DNA from: Lanius collurio
Taxonomy: Eukaryota; Chordata; Aves; Passeriformes; Laniidae
Assembly: GCA_020086605.1 (NCBI GenBank)
Contig: JACBWW010000008.1
Span: 10,883,708 to 10,947,707, forward strand
Length of the DNA: 64,000 bases
Reading direction: 5' to 3'
The notes below the pieces were generated by a model that did not search any database, was not told the origin of the DNA, and saw only the letters and a program-made list of their open reading frames with translations. The position numbers and the translations under genes were made by a program. Below are positions 36,195 through 50,100 of the stretch, piece by piece; the first letter of the stretch is position 1, and each line of letters opens with the position of its first letter.

Positions 36195-37040
36195 ATGAGG
36201 GGGTGAGCTTTCATTTTGGGGTGAAAAAGAAGTGGGAGAGGAAAGTAAGCGAGAAAAGACCGTAGAGCTCATGATGGTGACGGCTAAGAAAGCCGCTCCG
36301 CAGGTGGGCGGTGTCCCCCTACCCGAGGAGCGGGCCGGGGGCGCGGGTTTAAAAGTCTCAAAGAGCCACCGCGTTTTTCGTTTGTGGTCGTTCCCGTTGC
36401 TTGACACGCGAGTGGAAGGTACACGTGGCAATGGCCTGTTTTTCTGAATCTAAAAATTTGGCGGAATCCTTTCCTTTCGGGAATTAAGGAGAGGAAAAAT
36501 ACTAGTTTATTTTTTAGCATTCCCTCCCTTCAGCGGGAACGTTTTCCACCGACCACTGAGGTACTAAGTAACTTTATTCCCGCCCGTCCCTGATGGAGGC
36601 TGCTCTTTGGGAGCTGGGTAGTGTCCATTCTCTCCCAAGTCAGAGAGCGACCGAAATTGTAAGCCACAAAGTCTTAGTCGTGCCACTGAAAGGCTAGAGC
36701 TCCGTGCTTCTGTCACTGAAAATAGAAATTCCCAGAGGCAGAAATGGAGAGAAAATATCTCGGCCGCGTTGAGCACCGGGCAGGGGGAAAATGGTGAATT
36801 AAAACGTTTTTTGCCCAGGAAAAAAAAGTAGAAAAAGGCATGCGGGAGAACATTAGTTTCCTACCAGTGTGTTCTGATCGCAGTCTAACGATATGCAGAA
36901 CATATGGCAGAAACTAGTTTCCTAAAAAGAGAAAATATTTTGCTCTTTCCCTGAGAAGGGCGTGTATATAATAAATACAGACAATATTCATGTGTATAAT
37001 AAACACGGGCATCCACTCACGGTAAGCACACGGACCAGCT
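36195..37040. other. Flank of the gap, no gene seen
   Basis: The first 200 bases remain CpG-rich (to about 36380). Beyond that, composition falls to AT-rich single-copy-looking sequence with A-rich runs near 36815. No coding exon was recognised. Confidence 0.6.
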
Positions 37041-38760
37041 GCCGGCCTCCGGTTCGGCATGGAAAAACCCTGCTCTTCCAGCCCTTCGGGACAGAGGCCA
37101 TCGGGCGGGTGGCTCAGGCTGGCAGCTCAGGCGGACAGCTCCGTGAGGAGGTGGAGGCTCGGCGCCCGGAGCCGGCACCAGCAGTGCACCAGCCCTTCCC
37201 GTCGCCCCACGGGCTGCGGGCACCTGCGAGGAAAGAGGGAGGGTTTGTCCCCGGGGAGTCTTGTCGTCCTCGAGCCGCACAGCCGGGAGAGCGAGGAGAA
37301 GGAAGCGCATCCCCCGACGGCAGGTATTATTCATCTCAAAAGAGAGCCCGACTACTGTTTGACTTACAAGCATGACTAAAAGGCAAATACCCAAGGAATT
37401 CCACTTTCTCCCTTGGGGTCCCTCTTAAAAGGCACAAGCATGACAAAGGACCTGCTAGGTTAGGAAACAGAAGTCGCCTTTGTCTGTAAACCGACACCAA
37501 ATTACAAAGTACGATTCTGCGGTCCGCTGGAGTAAATTACAAAACAGTTCGCCTCCTGTTTACTTTATCCACAGGGAGCTGTGAAACCCAGCCACGATTT
37601 TAAAGCGTGTTTGTATAACTTTCTTCTGGTCCTGTTGTTTGCGCTCAGCTCCGCAGCGCGTTTGAGCTGCCCTGCAGCCACTCCTCTCTCTCAAGCCTGG
37701 AAGAAGAGGTACCTCTGCCGTCCTCCGGCGGGACACACCCGCAGGAGAAGGCGGAAAGCGATGTCCGGCTGCTTCTCCCACTCAGTCCTCCACTTTGGTC
37801 CGTGGTGTCAGCCGTGCCCGCTGTGAGCTGACAGGGGCGGATGCGGCGCCGTGCCGTGCTGGGAAAGGCGCTGATTTCCACGCGAGGGGAGACTTTGAAG
37901 CCCGGCATGTGCAGCTGTGCATCCACCTGCCCCGCACAGCGCTCCCAGCACAGCGCCCCGCCGTCGCGCCAGCCCCGATGCCTGCGGGACCCGGGGCCGA
38001 CACCCGCGGCCGGGGCTGCTGAGGTGCTCCGAGGCTCCTCCAGAGCCTCCGCACCCTCGCCCTCGCCTTCCCCTCCCCGTGCGTTGCCACGGGTGTGCCC
38101 CCGGGAGCCGGGCAAGGTGGGCTGGGGGTGTGCCAGACCCCGATGGAGGCAGGGGATGGCTCCTCAGGCCTCGCGGCGGTGGGACTGCGCCTCTGGCAGC
38201 AGCGCTCTCACCGGAGGGGCAGAGGAGCAGCCCCGGGGCCCTGTAAAGGCTTCCCACTCGCCTGGCCCGAAGGCTAGCGGCCGCGCAGCGCCCAGCGCTA
38301 GGCCCTGCTTTGCATCATGGTTCTGCGGGCAGGTGCAGGTGCAAGTGCCGCGGTCCCCCGCGCCTGGCCTCCCCAGCCCTCCCTTCCTCAGGGGAAATTT
38401 ATTAGCGAGGTTAGGGCAGGCTAACCAAACGGCAACTCCGGGCGCAATTTCCCCGGAGGAATGCTTTGATCCTGCCCTCTCTCCGCGCCGTCGAGGGCAG
38501 ATTGCAATGACAAACGCGGGCGATCCCAGCCGCTTGTTAGGTCAGAGATGTTACCGTTTAATGTGGAACAAATTGCCCCTGCCTGCGCCCCGCCCGCCGG
38601 CCCCTGCCTTGCCCTTCCCGGGTCCCAGTACCTGGGCGGGGGTCCCGCCGTGCCTGCTCCCAGATCCAGCCCAGGATCGGGCACGGACGGAAGGGGTTCT
38701 CCTCCGCGAGTTACCGTGTATTTGCTACAGGGAAGATGTTTGACATTTCGCGGGTGATCT
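37040..38760. promoter_or_regulatory. Second CpG-rich domain upstream of DMRT2
   Basis: About 1.7 kb of GC-rich, CpG-dense DNA lies 2.1-3.9 kb upstream of the DMRT2 start codon, broken by a more AT-rich stretch at about 37380-37640. Long open frames on both strands here (up to 300 codons) reflect low stop-codon frequency and show no recognisable protein. The 38395-38590 part is less repetitive and carries a TCF/LEF-type CTTTGATC (38464-38471). It may be an alternative promoter, a lncRNA start or an enhancer. Confidence 0.55.
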
Positions 38761-38885
38761 CAGCTGCGGGAAGTAGAGAAGGGGGATACAGAAAAGGATA
38801 AAAAAAAAAAAAAACCTACACCAAAAAAAAGCCACCAAGTCATCACCTTTTCTCATGCTATACAATCTGTACAAAGTGTGATTTC

Positions 38886-39150
38886 TTCTGCAGGTGTTTG
38901 GTTGGTTTGGATTTTTTTTTTGTTTGGTTGGGGTTTTTTTTTGTTAAATGTGGATTTTATACATATATGTATGTTAGACAACCTCTGACTCTCCTAAATA
39001 ACATTTAAGCAAACCCTAGCTTAAGATTTTTATTCATGACATAGACCTTTCTAAACTGATATAACTTAGAATGTTTTAAAGAAGCAAGTTTTTCAGTTTG
39101 GATTTGGGGTGGATATTTTTGGTTGGAGGGGGGGTTGATATTCTGTTTTA
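38886..39150 (+). repeat. T/G low-complexity stretches
   Basis: GGTTTGG/TTTTTT-rich segments at 38886-38945 and 39095-39145, separated by AT-rich DNA. Confidence 0.6.
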
Positions 39151-40792
39151 AACGAGCATTTAATTGTTTATGTTTTAAATAGATTGCTGCCTAACATATT
39201 GTAGTTACAGAGTCAGAGGAAGAATTTTCTCTTTTTCCTTTATGCCTGTCAAATAAATATAATAAATACCTATTATAAAGAGGTAAGAAACGTTGAGGTG
39301 ACGTATTCACTATAGCATGATAATGGAAGAAAATTTTATTGTCTGTGACAGTGATACCTCTGCCTTTGTAAGAATGTTTGCTTTGGCAAGGAGGGCAAGG
39401 GTTAGCCTCTTTATAGGAAGACTTGCTTATCATACCAGGATAATCTTCTGTCCTACTAAACTGGAACAGTATCAAAAGCAGTTTGGGTGAACAGAGCAGA
39501 ACTGCCACTTCTGACACAGTTAGTGAAAGTGTGACAGGCAGTCCAGAGTCATCAATGAAAGGATTCATGTGGACAGAGACAGGGTGTGACAGAGTTTCCC
39601 ATTTACAATCCTTCTCACCCTGGCAGCTGAAGGGATGAGCTCCTAGGAAGGAAGAGGAAAGAACTGAAGAGGAAGGGCAGTTGTGCCCACTGCAGCTGGA
39701 AGCTCTGCCCACTCATTGGGCCATATCGAGGGGGTACAGTTTGGCCATGCCTCTGCAAACAGACCACACAGTCCTGGTGATGATTCGGTGAAGCAAGAAG
39801 AAACACATCTCAGTGAAATAGAACTGCCTCTTCTGCAGCCTCCAGATTTGTGGTCAGGGAATATGAGGGTAGACCTAGAGAGACTGTAAGTCAAAACCAG
39901 TCCAAACACATCTCCATCCAATCCTCTGCTAAAATTTTGAATTAAAAAAAGAAAAAAAAAGGCATGAGGAGGGTTTGTGTGCCATTTGTAGCAGCTTTGC
40001 TGTGGCTCATAAACAAGGCTGACCTTTGGTTTGCCAGTATTTAATAGGCCAGTAGACATTTGGCAGGTCTCTTGCTAAAAAGTACTTGAAAGTTGGATCA
40101 GCTCTCAGCATGAATATCAAGAATCCACTATGCAAGCAGTGAGCACAGCAAATTGTCAAGTCAGCAACTAATGTACTTCACTATAATCTTCCCAAACGTC
40201 TTAAGTAGTTTGGCAAATCTCTTGTTGCAATAAATTCTAGTGAAGTTTTGGTGTTTCTCTTTTTTTTTTTTTCAACATATGGCCTTAAAATGTTACTTAG
40301 CCAAGAATATTTTTAGAGTCAATGCAGAGTTTGCAGGAGATGTTTTCTCAAAATTTGTTTGCACTCTGGCAGTTTTATTCAAATGTCAACCAGATGCAGA
40401 AGGTGTGGGGGTTGGGGTTTTATTTTACAGTCCTGGAAAGTAAAGGTCAAGTCTCTGCAACATAAATTGTCTTTTTGATTGCCATGTTTTAGCAGAACAG
40501 CAAGAAGTCTTACTAATAAACTTGTTTGTGGTGTTTTGTTTTGTTTTTCTTCCCTCAGGATGCATTATAATCATATGTAAAATATTTAAAATGCCAATAA
40601 GACACCTGCTAAATCAAATAAGTTGGGTAGGCTATCCTGGGCTTAGCAGTAAAAATTCAATCATGTAACTGCAACTAGCCAGATTGTAGCATTGCAGTCT
40701 CTGAGCAGCCTTACTGAAATTAATAGGATGACCTGAGGTAGCAGTCAGCACGAAAAACAGCATCAAAATCTGGCAATATATCAGGTATAACA

Positions 40793-40812
40793 AGCCAGCC
40801 AGCCAGCCAGCC
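40793..40812. repeat. AGCC microsatellite
   Basis: Five tandem AGCC units. Confidence 0.85.
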
Positions 40813-43800
40813 TCAGGCCAAATGATAGATGCAAGTATCTAGGCCACACTTGTTACTCTGCAATTAGCAAGAAATCTTGTAGAACCATTTTTAGATGGTG
40901 ATATTTTACTGTACTAATACAAGTGTCAGACTCTGGCTCACTGTGGATCCACTGTGGAGTATACAGATGTCTGAGATGGCAGAGGGGGAAGATGTGAATC
41001 TCAGCACTCACAGCATGTCAGAGTGAATGCGAGACAATTGATCTCTCTGAAAATTGGCAGAAAAGTGGGCTACATCACCACCTGTGACATTTCTACCAAA
41101 GCTCTCAGAAGGATTTTACTATCTATCCTTGTTAAAACCAACGCTGAAAATCGGATAAACTTGTGCTGTAACTCCACAGTCAAGGAGATCTGTCTCCATG
41201 GCACATGGTGTGGGAAGGTACTGAGAACTCTCACTCTCGTGATTCGTGGACATCAATTAAGAAAATAGCAAGAGGTGTACTCCCAATACAGCAAACAAGA
41301 TGTTGGTGTGTCACAAACTCCTCTCATAATTAAAAGAAAGTATTTATGGGTGCAGAGTCCCCTTCCACAAGATTTTCGGTGATGTTTGAGGTAGAAGAGA
41401 ATTCTGCTACTGTACAAATAAAATCAGAGCCCTTTTAAAATTATTTTTCATTTTCTTCTTTTTTGGCTAGTACTTCTGCACATCTTCTGTTTAGGACTCT
41501 GTAAATAGAACCCTTTCATTGAAGGTGTTTTAAGTACCCCAAGCAGACTGGCAAAATTTCTCAGTATGCCTCACTTGGTCTCTACAACATTCCAAATAAG
41601 TATTTTGGAGAAGACTCCTTCCAAACTCTGTCTCAGCTGCCATCATTGGGACCTCTAGCTCTTCCCAGAGCCAATACAAGTGGAGGGCTGACACCAGTGT
41701 CAGCTTCTGAAGGGGTGGTATTGCCCCACAGGAGGAGAAGCTGGTGCCCTAGCTGGACACAGCGCCTACCTGATAAAGGGCATTTGGGACAATCTCATTC
41801 GCTGCTTCTCTCGCCCTGCTTTTGCTACACTCTTGGATGCAGTGCTAAGAAGTGGTTTTGCACACACTCTTACCAGGCAGAGGTGTATCTTCTTGATCTT
41901 GTGAATTTGTCCCATGGCAGAAGGGAGCTGAACCGAAGCATCCATTCTTGTTCTGGCTTATGTCCATGAAGAGGAACACAGGGGCTGTGCTCAAACCCAT
42001 TTCTTCTCTTAGGAGCACCTGCTTGTGGATAGGCTTTAACTTGATTCTTGGAATAGATCCTGATTATGCCTCTAGGCAGAAAGAACCCTTATCAGGCATT
42101 CAGCATTGCAGCCCAAAACATGCCCATATGTCAGATTTATCTGGAAGCACTGTTTTCTGAGATCATCAAAGAGAAGGCAAGCAGTACATGAAATTATTCC
42201 TACAGTAGACAGACCACTGATAGCACGGGATTTATTATAAATACATATTTAATAAATGCTGTGTTTATTATTATAAACACAAATCAAGGTGAAATCTAAG
42301 GCATAAAGTCTTCCTGAAAGGTGTGGCCATTGAGTATTCTGGGATCAAACTTTTCCCTTCATTCCATACAGACACCCCATTGAAATCCCTGAGATTAAAT
42401 GGGCTTGTCTGAGTTTAACATATTGCAGATGTGTATATATATTAAGAACATTGGGTGCATTGTACTCTAAAATGCTATTTTACTTATGGTATTTTTTCAG
42501 CACTTATGATTACTGGCAATAATAAAAGAGACTATCCCACAAAGTGCACTAAGATCATATGACATAGAGAGGACACTGTCATCTACTTCATGATTTAATA
42601 TCTGTGACACTTAGGTAATTCACGGTCTCTGGACATCCAAGATCATATCAACTATGCAAAGTGTCAAAACACACAGCGCATAAAATTAACCAATTCTAGG
42701 AGTAAAGGTCTTTAACCAGCTCTGTTGAAGTCAATAGAAAACTTCCTGTGCCAGCTGCCAGGTAAATTGGATAAAGTCCATATTTAATTAATTTTGTCTT
42801 AAAAGAGAAGACAATATGCTGTTTAGAGGTTCTGCCTGCACTCCATGGCCTGTTCACTGGCAACATGAGCCACAAAAACTGGGCTTCAAGGGTTTGTTGC
42901 CCATTCTTCTTCGATTATTCATCTCATACAGGAGATGAGAGGAGCTGCTGTGCCACAGAGCTGGGGTTGAACCACCTTATTGCCTTTGTTTTGCACATCT
43001 CCATCTCCTCTGTGACTTTCACCCAAGGGACATTTTCTTCAGGGACACTTTCCTGGCCTGTAGGGGACCTTTTCCATCCTGTACTGGACTGCAGCCCAGA
43101 AATGCTAGCATGTCAGCCAGAATGTCCATCCAGTTGAACCCAATCTGGTTTAAACACTTACTAGGGACCTAGATGATATACAACTGGGGTGATACATAGT
43201 GATAATTCTAAATAGTAATGAGAAAACTCTTTCAAATACATTCATGATAACAAGACACACACAAATAACTGGTTCAGGAAAAAAATTAATCATCTAAAAT
43301 TCTTACTGAGAAGTAAGAACACATGAGAATATACCCAAGGCCCAAGTCATTTGTAGTGATGTATCTACTGGCAAAATTTGGCATCATTCCAACACCATAA
43401 CAGATTTTAATGCCATAATGATTAAACTAATACTCTCTATAATCAGCCCACCAAATGATGCGCAACAGCAGGAGTTGCACCTTAGCTTCAAGTGCTGGTG
43501 AGTGAACTCTACTGAGTTCAGACAGAGGCACCATAAAATCCTAACCATGAAATTGTGGAAGTAAATGGCAGCTTGCCCATGACTTCCACAAAGTCAGAAT
43601 GAATCCACTTAGGGAGAACTGCAACACAATTTTGATAACCTCTTGCTGTCCAGATTCCTTCCAGATTATCTTTGGCTATACATCATGCGCCTCCAGTGCA
43701 ATTACCATACATTAAAAGGAATATATTGCAGGGAATTGCAGGGATGCCAGTGTCTTTCAGTACAAGAAAAAAATTCCTGAGACCTAAAAATAAATGTTCA

Positions 43801-45373
43801 TCTAGTAAAAAATGGGTTTTAATCACATGTTTACCTCTTTTTTTTTTTCCTGCCTTTTCTGCTGAGGAACTACTTTAAGCCTGGGACAATCATATCTGTA
43901 AAGGTTTAAGAACAATAAGATTTTCATTGCAACTTAACAGCAAATAACATGGATGCAAATCAACAGATAAGGTCTTCTTTTCATTTGTGCAGGAGCAGAA
44001 TGTGCCCTCCAACACACAGACATCACAAGTCAGTGGCTGCTCTGCCGATGTTAGGGCTGCCTGCCTTGCAGCAGGTAACACACGCAAATACTAGCAAAGG
44101 TAGAAAAGTCATTGTACACTATTTGAGAACTCTCTTCCATGATATACCAGAAAAATAATGGACAATAATAAATGAGAGTCCTCAGCTCTCTTCTTTGGAT
44201 GAATAGGTCTAGCTGAGTCAGAAAATACCTCATTTTCCTATGTGTACTTTTGTTAGGTCAATAGAGAGACTCTTATATAAAGTGGTAATGTGAGCTGGGT
44301 AATGTGTGCAGGTTCTGGGGCTTTATTGTGTCCCTGCTATGTTAATTAGTATTAGGAACATGATGGATTGGCAACACATGTATTTTCTGAGTCTTAAACC
44401 AGCCCTGAGACTTTAGCACTCCATTAGTTACACATCACAGGAACCCAATGATGTTTACTTTAAAAAGTATCACTTACAAGAATGAAACATTCTAATTCAT
44501 TCCTGATAGGAGCTGTGGGAAACACCCACCCAAGACTCAGGTTCTGCTGGACAATGTGCCAGCCCAGCCCAGGGTCACCCTGGGAATTCCATATCAAAAC
44601 TTTCTCTGAAGCACCTTTCGAGCGAATGAGAGATGGAGTAGCACCAGCCTGGACTAGCAGATGTTTTCTCTCCATGACCTATCTGGTAGAAAAGATAGGA
44701 GCTGGGAATTTGGTGACAATGTGTAAGACACATCTCTTAGTGCAATTCCTCTACAGAAGAGAAGGCAGAGGAACAGATAGGGCTGTTGCCTTTCCCTGGC
44801 TCTGACAGACCTCTCTCCCCAAGAAAAGCTACCATACCAGCATACCAGCCAGCAAGACAACTTTTCTCTCTGCAATCTGGGGGTGCAAATCAGCATGGAG
44901 GGGACAAAATCCCAGAAGAGCCTCAGACCTTCCCAAAGAGCCAAGGAAAAGTGGTAGCAACAGATGCTGAATACAATTTTTCCATAGCCAAATCGAACAA
45001 AATGATCCTTCTATGCACCAAATAACATAAAACTCTTATCTCTGCTCCCTGATGATGTGCCTCCCTGCAAAAGTTCTGCGAAGTTTCCTGACCTTCAGTA
45101 GTGTGGGAGAAGGTCACTTATCCCACATAATTCTTCCAATGAAGCACTGGTATCTCCAGAAGACTATATCTGCTCTATTTTCTCTTTTTGCTCAGTCTTT
45201 CTTTCTCATTACCTGGCAACCTCTGGAGTCTCAGGAACAGCTGTCCTCCTTGAGCATACTTTTTTCCTCATCCCAATCTCCCTCACCTCAAACCTTGACT
45301 GACAGGCTAATATTTGTTTTCTTACTATTAGTATTAAAAATTCTGTCACAGAAATCTGCAAGTATGGTAAGAT

Positions 45374-45405
45374 AAACAAATAAACAAACAAACAAACAAA
45401 CAAAA
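45374..45405. repeat. AAAC microsatellite
   Basis: Tandem AAAC units (about seven, one variant). Confidence 0.85.
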
Positions 45406-47738
45406 CACATTTTCCCCTTCTAGCAAATCAGTCAGCAGCCACCAATTTCATGGCCATTCTTTAGTACTGATTTTGGCAAATGTCCTAAAACAACTCTGTG
45501 TTCTGAATGTATGAATGGGATTACCCTTCATCATCCCAGTTATGGTGGATAGCAGTTAATAATTAGCAGAGTGGGGTATCTGGTAGAGCCATGGACCTGA
45601 GGCTGGCCTGATAGTTCTCATTGGTTTTCCAGCATGGCTGACAGTAGCTAGAAACCAAAGACTTGTGCAGCCAAGTCTGCAAACAGTAGTAATTGTAGCT
45701 GTAATGAGCTGAGTCGGCTTTGTGTGTTAAAGCGTATGTGTTGCAAACCCCAGAAGTGTGAACCCAAATAAATGATTAGAATCAGTAAAGAAGCATCAAA
45801 ACCACCTCCACATTGTCATTGAATTATTTTTACTCTTCAGACCATGATTTTAGTATCAGTTATGTCTGTGTAATCTGACAGAGACAATTTATGTTAAATA
45901 TTCATACCTATGAACTGGATTATTTTGTATTTTCCTGGTCATATACTCTAAACCATAGACAAAGTCACTTTTTCCTATGCTCATTTGTCTATAGATTAGA
46001 ATAGGTGGCCTAGTGAGGCCAGCACATTTACAATTACCATGTGAAACTGGCATAGTCTTGGTGATCTTGACCATCAAAAAGAAAAGTTGATTGAAAGCTA
46101 AAGGTGTCTTGGTGGATGCAAAAACATATTCAATATATTAATATTTCAATATATTATTTTAACCAAGTTTTGGTGCAACCATACTCTAAGCACTTCTCTG
46201 ATTTTATTTTTTTAAGTGAATAAAAGGAGTGTTGGCAGTGCTGCTATCAACAACTACAAAGCTAAGAGGCAATTCAAGATAATCACGAAACAACAGCATC
46301 TAAAGCCATATTTTTCAGGTCTGTGCCACATCCTGCAGTATACCGTATGTCATCATAGCTTGTCTACCATTCAGCTGTTAGACCATGTCAGCATCTGAGC
46401 AATAAATAACATGCCCAAGACGAGCCAGATGTGTTGGTATAAACGACCAATTTGTTATTGTTGCAGAGAAGCCAGATCAGCATGTGGCGAGGCACTTGAG
46501 CACTGCAGATCACTTTGCCACCTCCTAGTACATCAGGCAAGAATGATCAAAATCAGGAGTACAGCGATCACCTCTCACAACTTGCTTTCAGGCAAAGCCA
46601 TTCTTGCCGTTGGGCAAATGACCCTTCAACTCTTTAATATTAGAGGTACAAACTTAATAACTTGCATTCTGCATTGAACCTTGCACACTGCGATCCTAAA
46701 ACTTTACAACAGCCTCCTAGCAATAGCAAAACACAAGCGGGCAAGTCCGATCATAATCCTTTGCAGGATGTTGTGCTCTGTAGTCATTTCCTGCTTCTCA
46801 CATGTAAAGGTAACAGACACAGCTAAAGAGGCTGAAATGGGCTTTATGACTTGGCACATCTCTAATAAAACAAGAGCCTTGATCATATGAAGAAAGGGAC
46901 AGTTCTGGGATATAAATACTGCAGCACTTGGGAACTGCTGTGGCAATTAGAACATCTGTTTATTACATTTTCCAGTGTTTTATTTTCAGTTGCCTATGAC
47001 AAAGAATCAGAGCTTTTACCAGTGCAAACCATGCTCAGTCATAAACACAGCCCTATCCTTTCGAGGTATGCCATGAGCATTATAAAGCAGCAGCTTTATT
47101 ATAGGGAAGTCACAGAGAGTCAGAAATCAGGGCACAGGAAAGACAATTTGAGAACAGGCCTCATTTTATGAAGAAAGGATTTTACTTACAGGTAAGGGGA
47201 TTTATTTTGTGTGAACACAGATACTTTAGAGAGCATGAAGGAGAATTTTGAGAAAAGCTTCTTGTGGTAAAACAATCTACACTAGAGTTCTCCACAAAAT
47301 CCGTACAATGATATTAGCCTACTGGCAGTCATCTTAGGGAATGAGTTTTGGTAATATAAACTTCACTCTGTGTTGTATGTTAGCTCAATATCACTACTGA
47401 ATGAGAAAGAGGATGTGTTCCAAAAAATGTTATTGTTAATGGGAAAATCAGAAAACACCACACTCAGCAGTGAAGTCCATAAGGAAATTCACTTGAGGCC
47501 ACATCCAAGGTATTACTATCCTTGGTTTAGTCTTCATTTTATGTGCACCATTGAAAAGTGTTACATAGTGAACTCACTTCACTGTAATGAAATGCTATGT
47601 TATTAAATATACCCTTGATGGGTCTCTGGGTCAGCCAAGGACCTCAGAATGATGCAAACAGAAACCAAAGCACTCACCAAGTAAAATGAACATCCTAGTC
47701 GAACTCAAAACAAACCAGACCAAGGCATGTCTATGCAA

Positions 47739-47779
47739 AAAAAAAAGAGAAAAACAAACAAACAAACAAACAAAAAAAC
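47739..47779. repeat. A-rich run with AAAC microsatellite
   Basis: Ten A, then AAAC units and a further A run; simple sequence. Confidence 0.8.
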
Positions 47780-49109
47780 CCACTGGTTGACTCTACTGAG
47801 AAAGAGCCAAATATGTGTTTAGAAAATGAATTTATTTACACAACTAACTAATTTTCAAAATCTTGCACACTGGAGACAGGCAACCATGTTCTCCATGGAA
47901 ACTGTCTCACAAAACACTAGTGACCTGAGAATCCACACAAAAAAAAAAGATTTACAAAGGCAGTGAGGCCAGAACAGAGCAGTCTCTTGTACTCCCTTTT
48001 TCCTAAGCATAAAGCACAAGACCCAGAGCAAATAAAGTGAAAATCGTTAGATATTTCTGCCATGTCTCCCAACACTAAAGATTTGCTAAAGTGAGTGATA
48101 TTAATTGTGTCAATGTAGGGAAAATGTCCCAATGCATATGCTTCCCATGTTGCAGGAGGGTTACTGAACTGCCTGAACCTTTTTTTTCCCAGCATCTGGA
48201 GTTACTATAGGAATTAGCAGAAGAGTAATGGCAATGGGAAATTCCTATGCTGTTGAAATGGAGAGCTTAGCTGGAAAGAGACGTACAAGAAATTTTGGTG
48301 ACCTGCAGTTTTCACAGCTCCCTGCCTCCTGACAGGCCAATCCCTACATTTATTCCAGACACAGAGACAGTTAAAAGTACAGCAAATCAAACTCACACAA
48401 CCTGTCCCTCATTCAGAGTTGAGACCTTAGCATTGTCAAATACCAAGGCACTTAGGATATTTTAAGATAAAAGGGATGAAATTCATCCTATGAGCCTTTC
48501 AGGAGGACTACTTCATAGACAGGACATAATAGGGACTGTTTGGCATAAGAGAAACATAGCCTAGACAAATGTTCCAGTAGGTACACTAGACATTACCATA
48601 GGCACTTTGTTTTGACTACAAAATATTTGTCATTTGAGAATGTGAAACAAACTGCTGTATCTGACATTAGTCCTACTTTCCAAGCAGACTTACAGTTCAT
48701 CTTCTGATACAGCACACTGAAATAATCTAGTATGGACTATAACCAAGAGATACCAAGATAGTAAGTAGCAAAAAAGAGGCTTGTGATGTCCAAGACAGAG
48801 GTAAGTGGGAAAAGGTTTACATCTTCACATCAAAAAGCAGCTAGCAGGTAGTAGTCCAGCACAGAAAACCTCAGTTAAAAGGCCCTACACATCATCCACA
48901 TCTATATTAACATTGCCAGACATCTCTGGAGTGACCAGACACACTAATTAACTTTATCCCACTGACATCATTCATCTGCCTAGTAGCAAGAAAAATGTAA
49001 AATTTTGGTTATGTACTGAGGAAAAGAATAAGTCTCTTGAATGATAAAGGAGAATATCAAATATCTTGAAACCTCAGTACACTAGATGAACCAAAGGTTT
49101 GTCATATTG

Positions 49110-49715
49110 CTTTGTCCTCATTTCAGCTGGGATAGAGTTAATTTTCTTCTCAGGAGCTGGTACAGTGCTCTGGTTCAGATTTAGTAGGAGAATAGTGATC
49201 ACACACTGATGTTTCAGTTATTTCTTGGGAGTTCTTAGTGTAAGCAAGGGGCTTTTCAGATTCCTATGCTCTGTCAGTGAGCAGAGACACAAGAATATGG
49301 GAGAGAGCATAGCTGGGACAGGTGACCCAAACTGGCCAAGGGGATATTCCACTCCATAGAACAACTTCATGTTCAGTATATAAATGGGAGTTAGTCATCC
49401 AGGAGGAGCTGATCACCTGCTGGGGGACAGGTTGGTCAGTGAGTGGTGAGCAACTATACCATGCATCACTTTGTCTCTTCGGTTTTATTCCTCTCTCCCC
49501 CTGTCGTTTTCATAACAAGTGTTATTATTGTTTTTACCATCATTGTTAGCAGTGTTAGTAGTTTAGCTTAGTTTAGTTTAGTTTGAATTTTTGAACTATT
49601 CTCATGTCAACACTCAATGTTCACTTTTTTTATCCAGTTCTCCTTGATCTGGGGTCTGGGGGCTGAGCAAGTGCCTACATGCTACTGAAGTGACTGCTGG
49701 GATTAAACCACGATA
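49110..49715 (+). mobile_element. Avian ERV LTR, copy 3 (solo)
   Basis: Same family as 28951-29534. It starts CTTTGTCCTCATTTCAGCTG (first bases mutated from TG), then GATAGAGTTAATTTTCTTCT, and ends GGGATTAAACCACGATA. It keeps a TATA box within CAGTATATAAATGG (about 49375-49388) and carries a TTTAG microsatellite near 49560-49585. No viral internal region lies on either side, so it is a solo LTR. Confidence 0.8.
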
Positions 49716-50100
49716 GCATTCCTCCTTTATTTGTTGGGCCCACTTCCACATTCAAACAGGATAACAGAAATATCTTTGACATCTTCGACTTTTTGTGAGA
49801 GAAGAGTTCAAAGAGAAGCTGTTTGTGCATATAAGCATGCAAGGCACATGGGAACTCCCCCTGCACCGTAGGAGCTCCATGCTGCCTAGGAGTGGGCAGG
49901 GGCTGCAGCGAAGACAGAGCCTGCCATGGTGCCTGCCTCTTGTCTTCAGGTTTGAAAAAACAGCCCCAAGGGGGAGGTAGTCCTGGTGACACCGGCCCTG
50001 CCACCCTCTCCTTGCCACACTGAGCTGACCCCTTAAGCAGAGCGCAAACTGACCCCTGGCCGAGCTGCAGAATAAGGGAGGCACAGACCTATCCTTTTCA

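Larger units (their letters stand above)
38761..49109. other. DMRT3-DMRT2 intergenic, no gene seen
   Basis: AT-rich DNA with the simple repeats listed. No recognised exon or transposon; short frames on both strands do not resemble known proteins. Confidence 0.55.

Noticed and set aside
35345..36431. Open frames running through the N gap
   Set aside because: They consist largely of unknown bases.
37841..38743. 300-codon plus-strand open frame in the CpG-rich domain
   Set aside because: Pro/Ala/Arg-rich sequence typical of GC-rich DNA with few stop codons. Overlapping frames on both strands are equally long, and no domain is visible.
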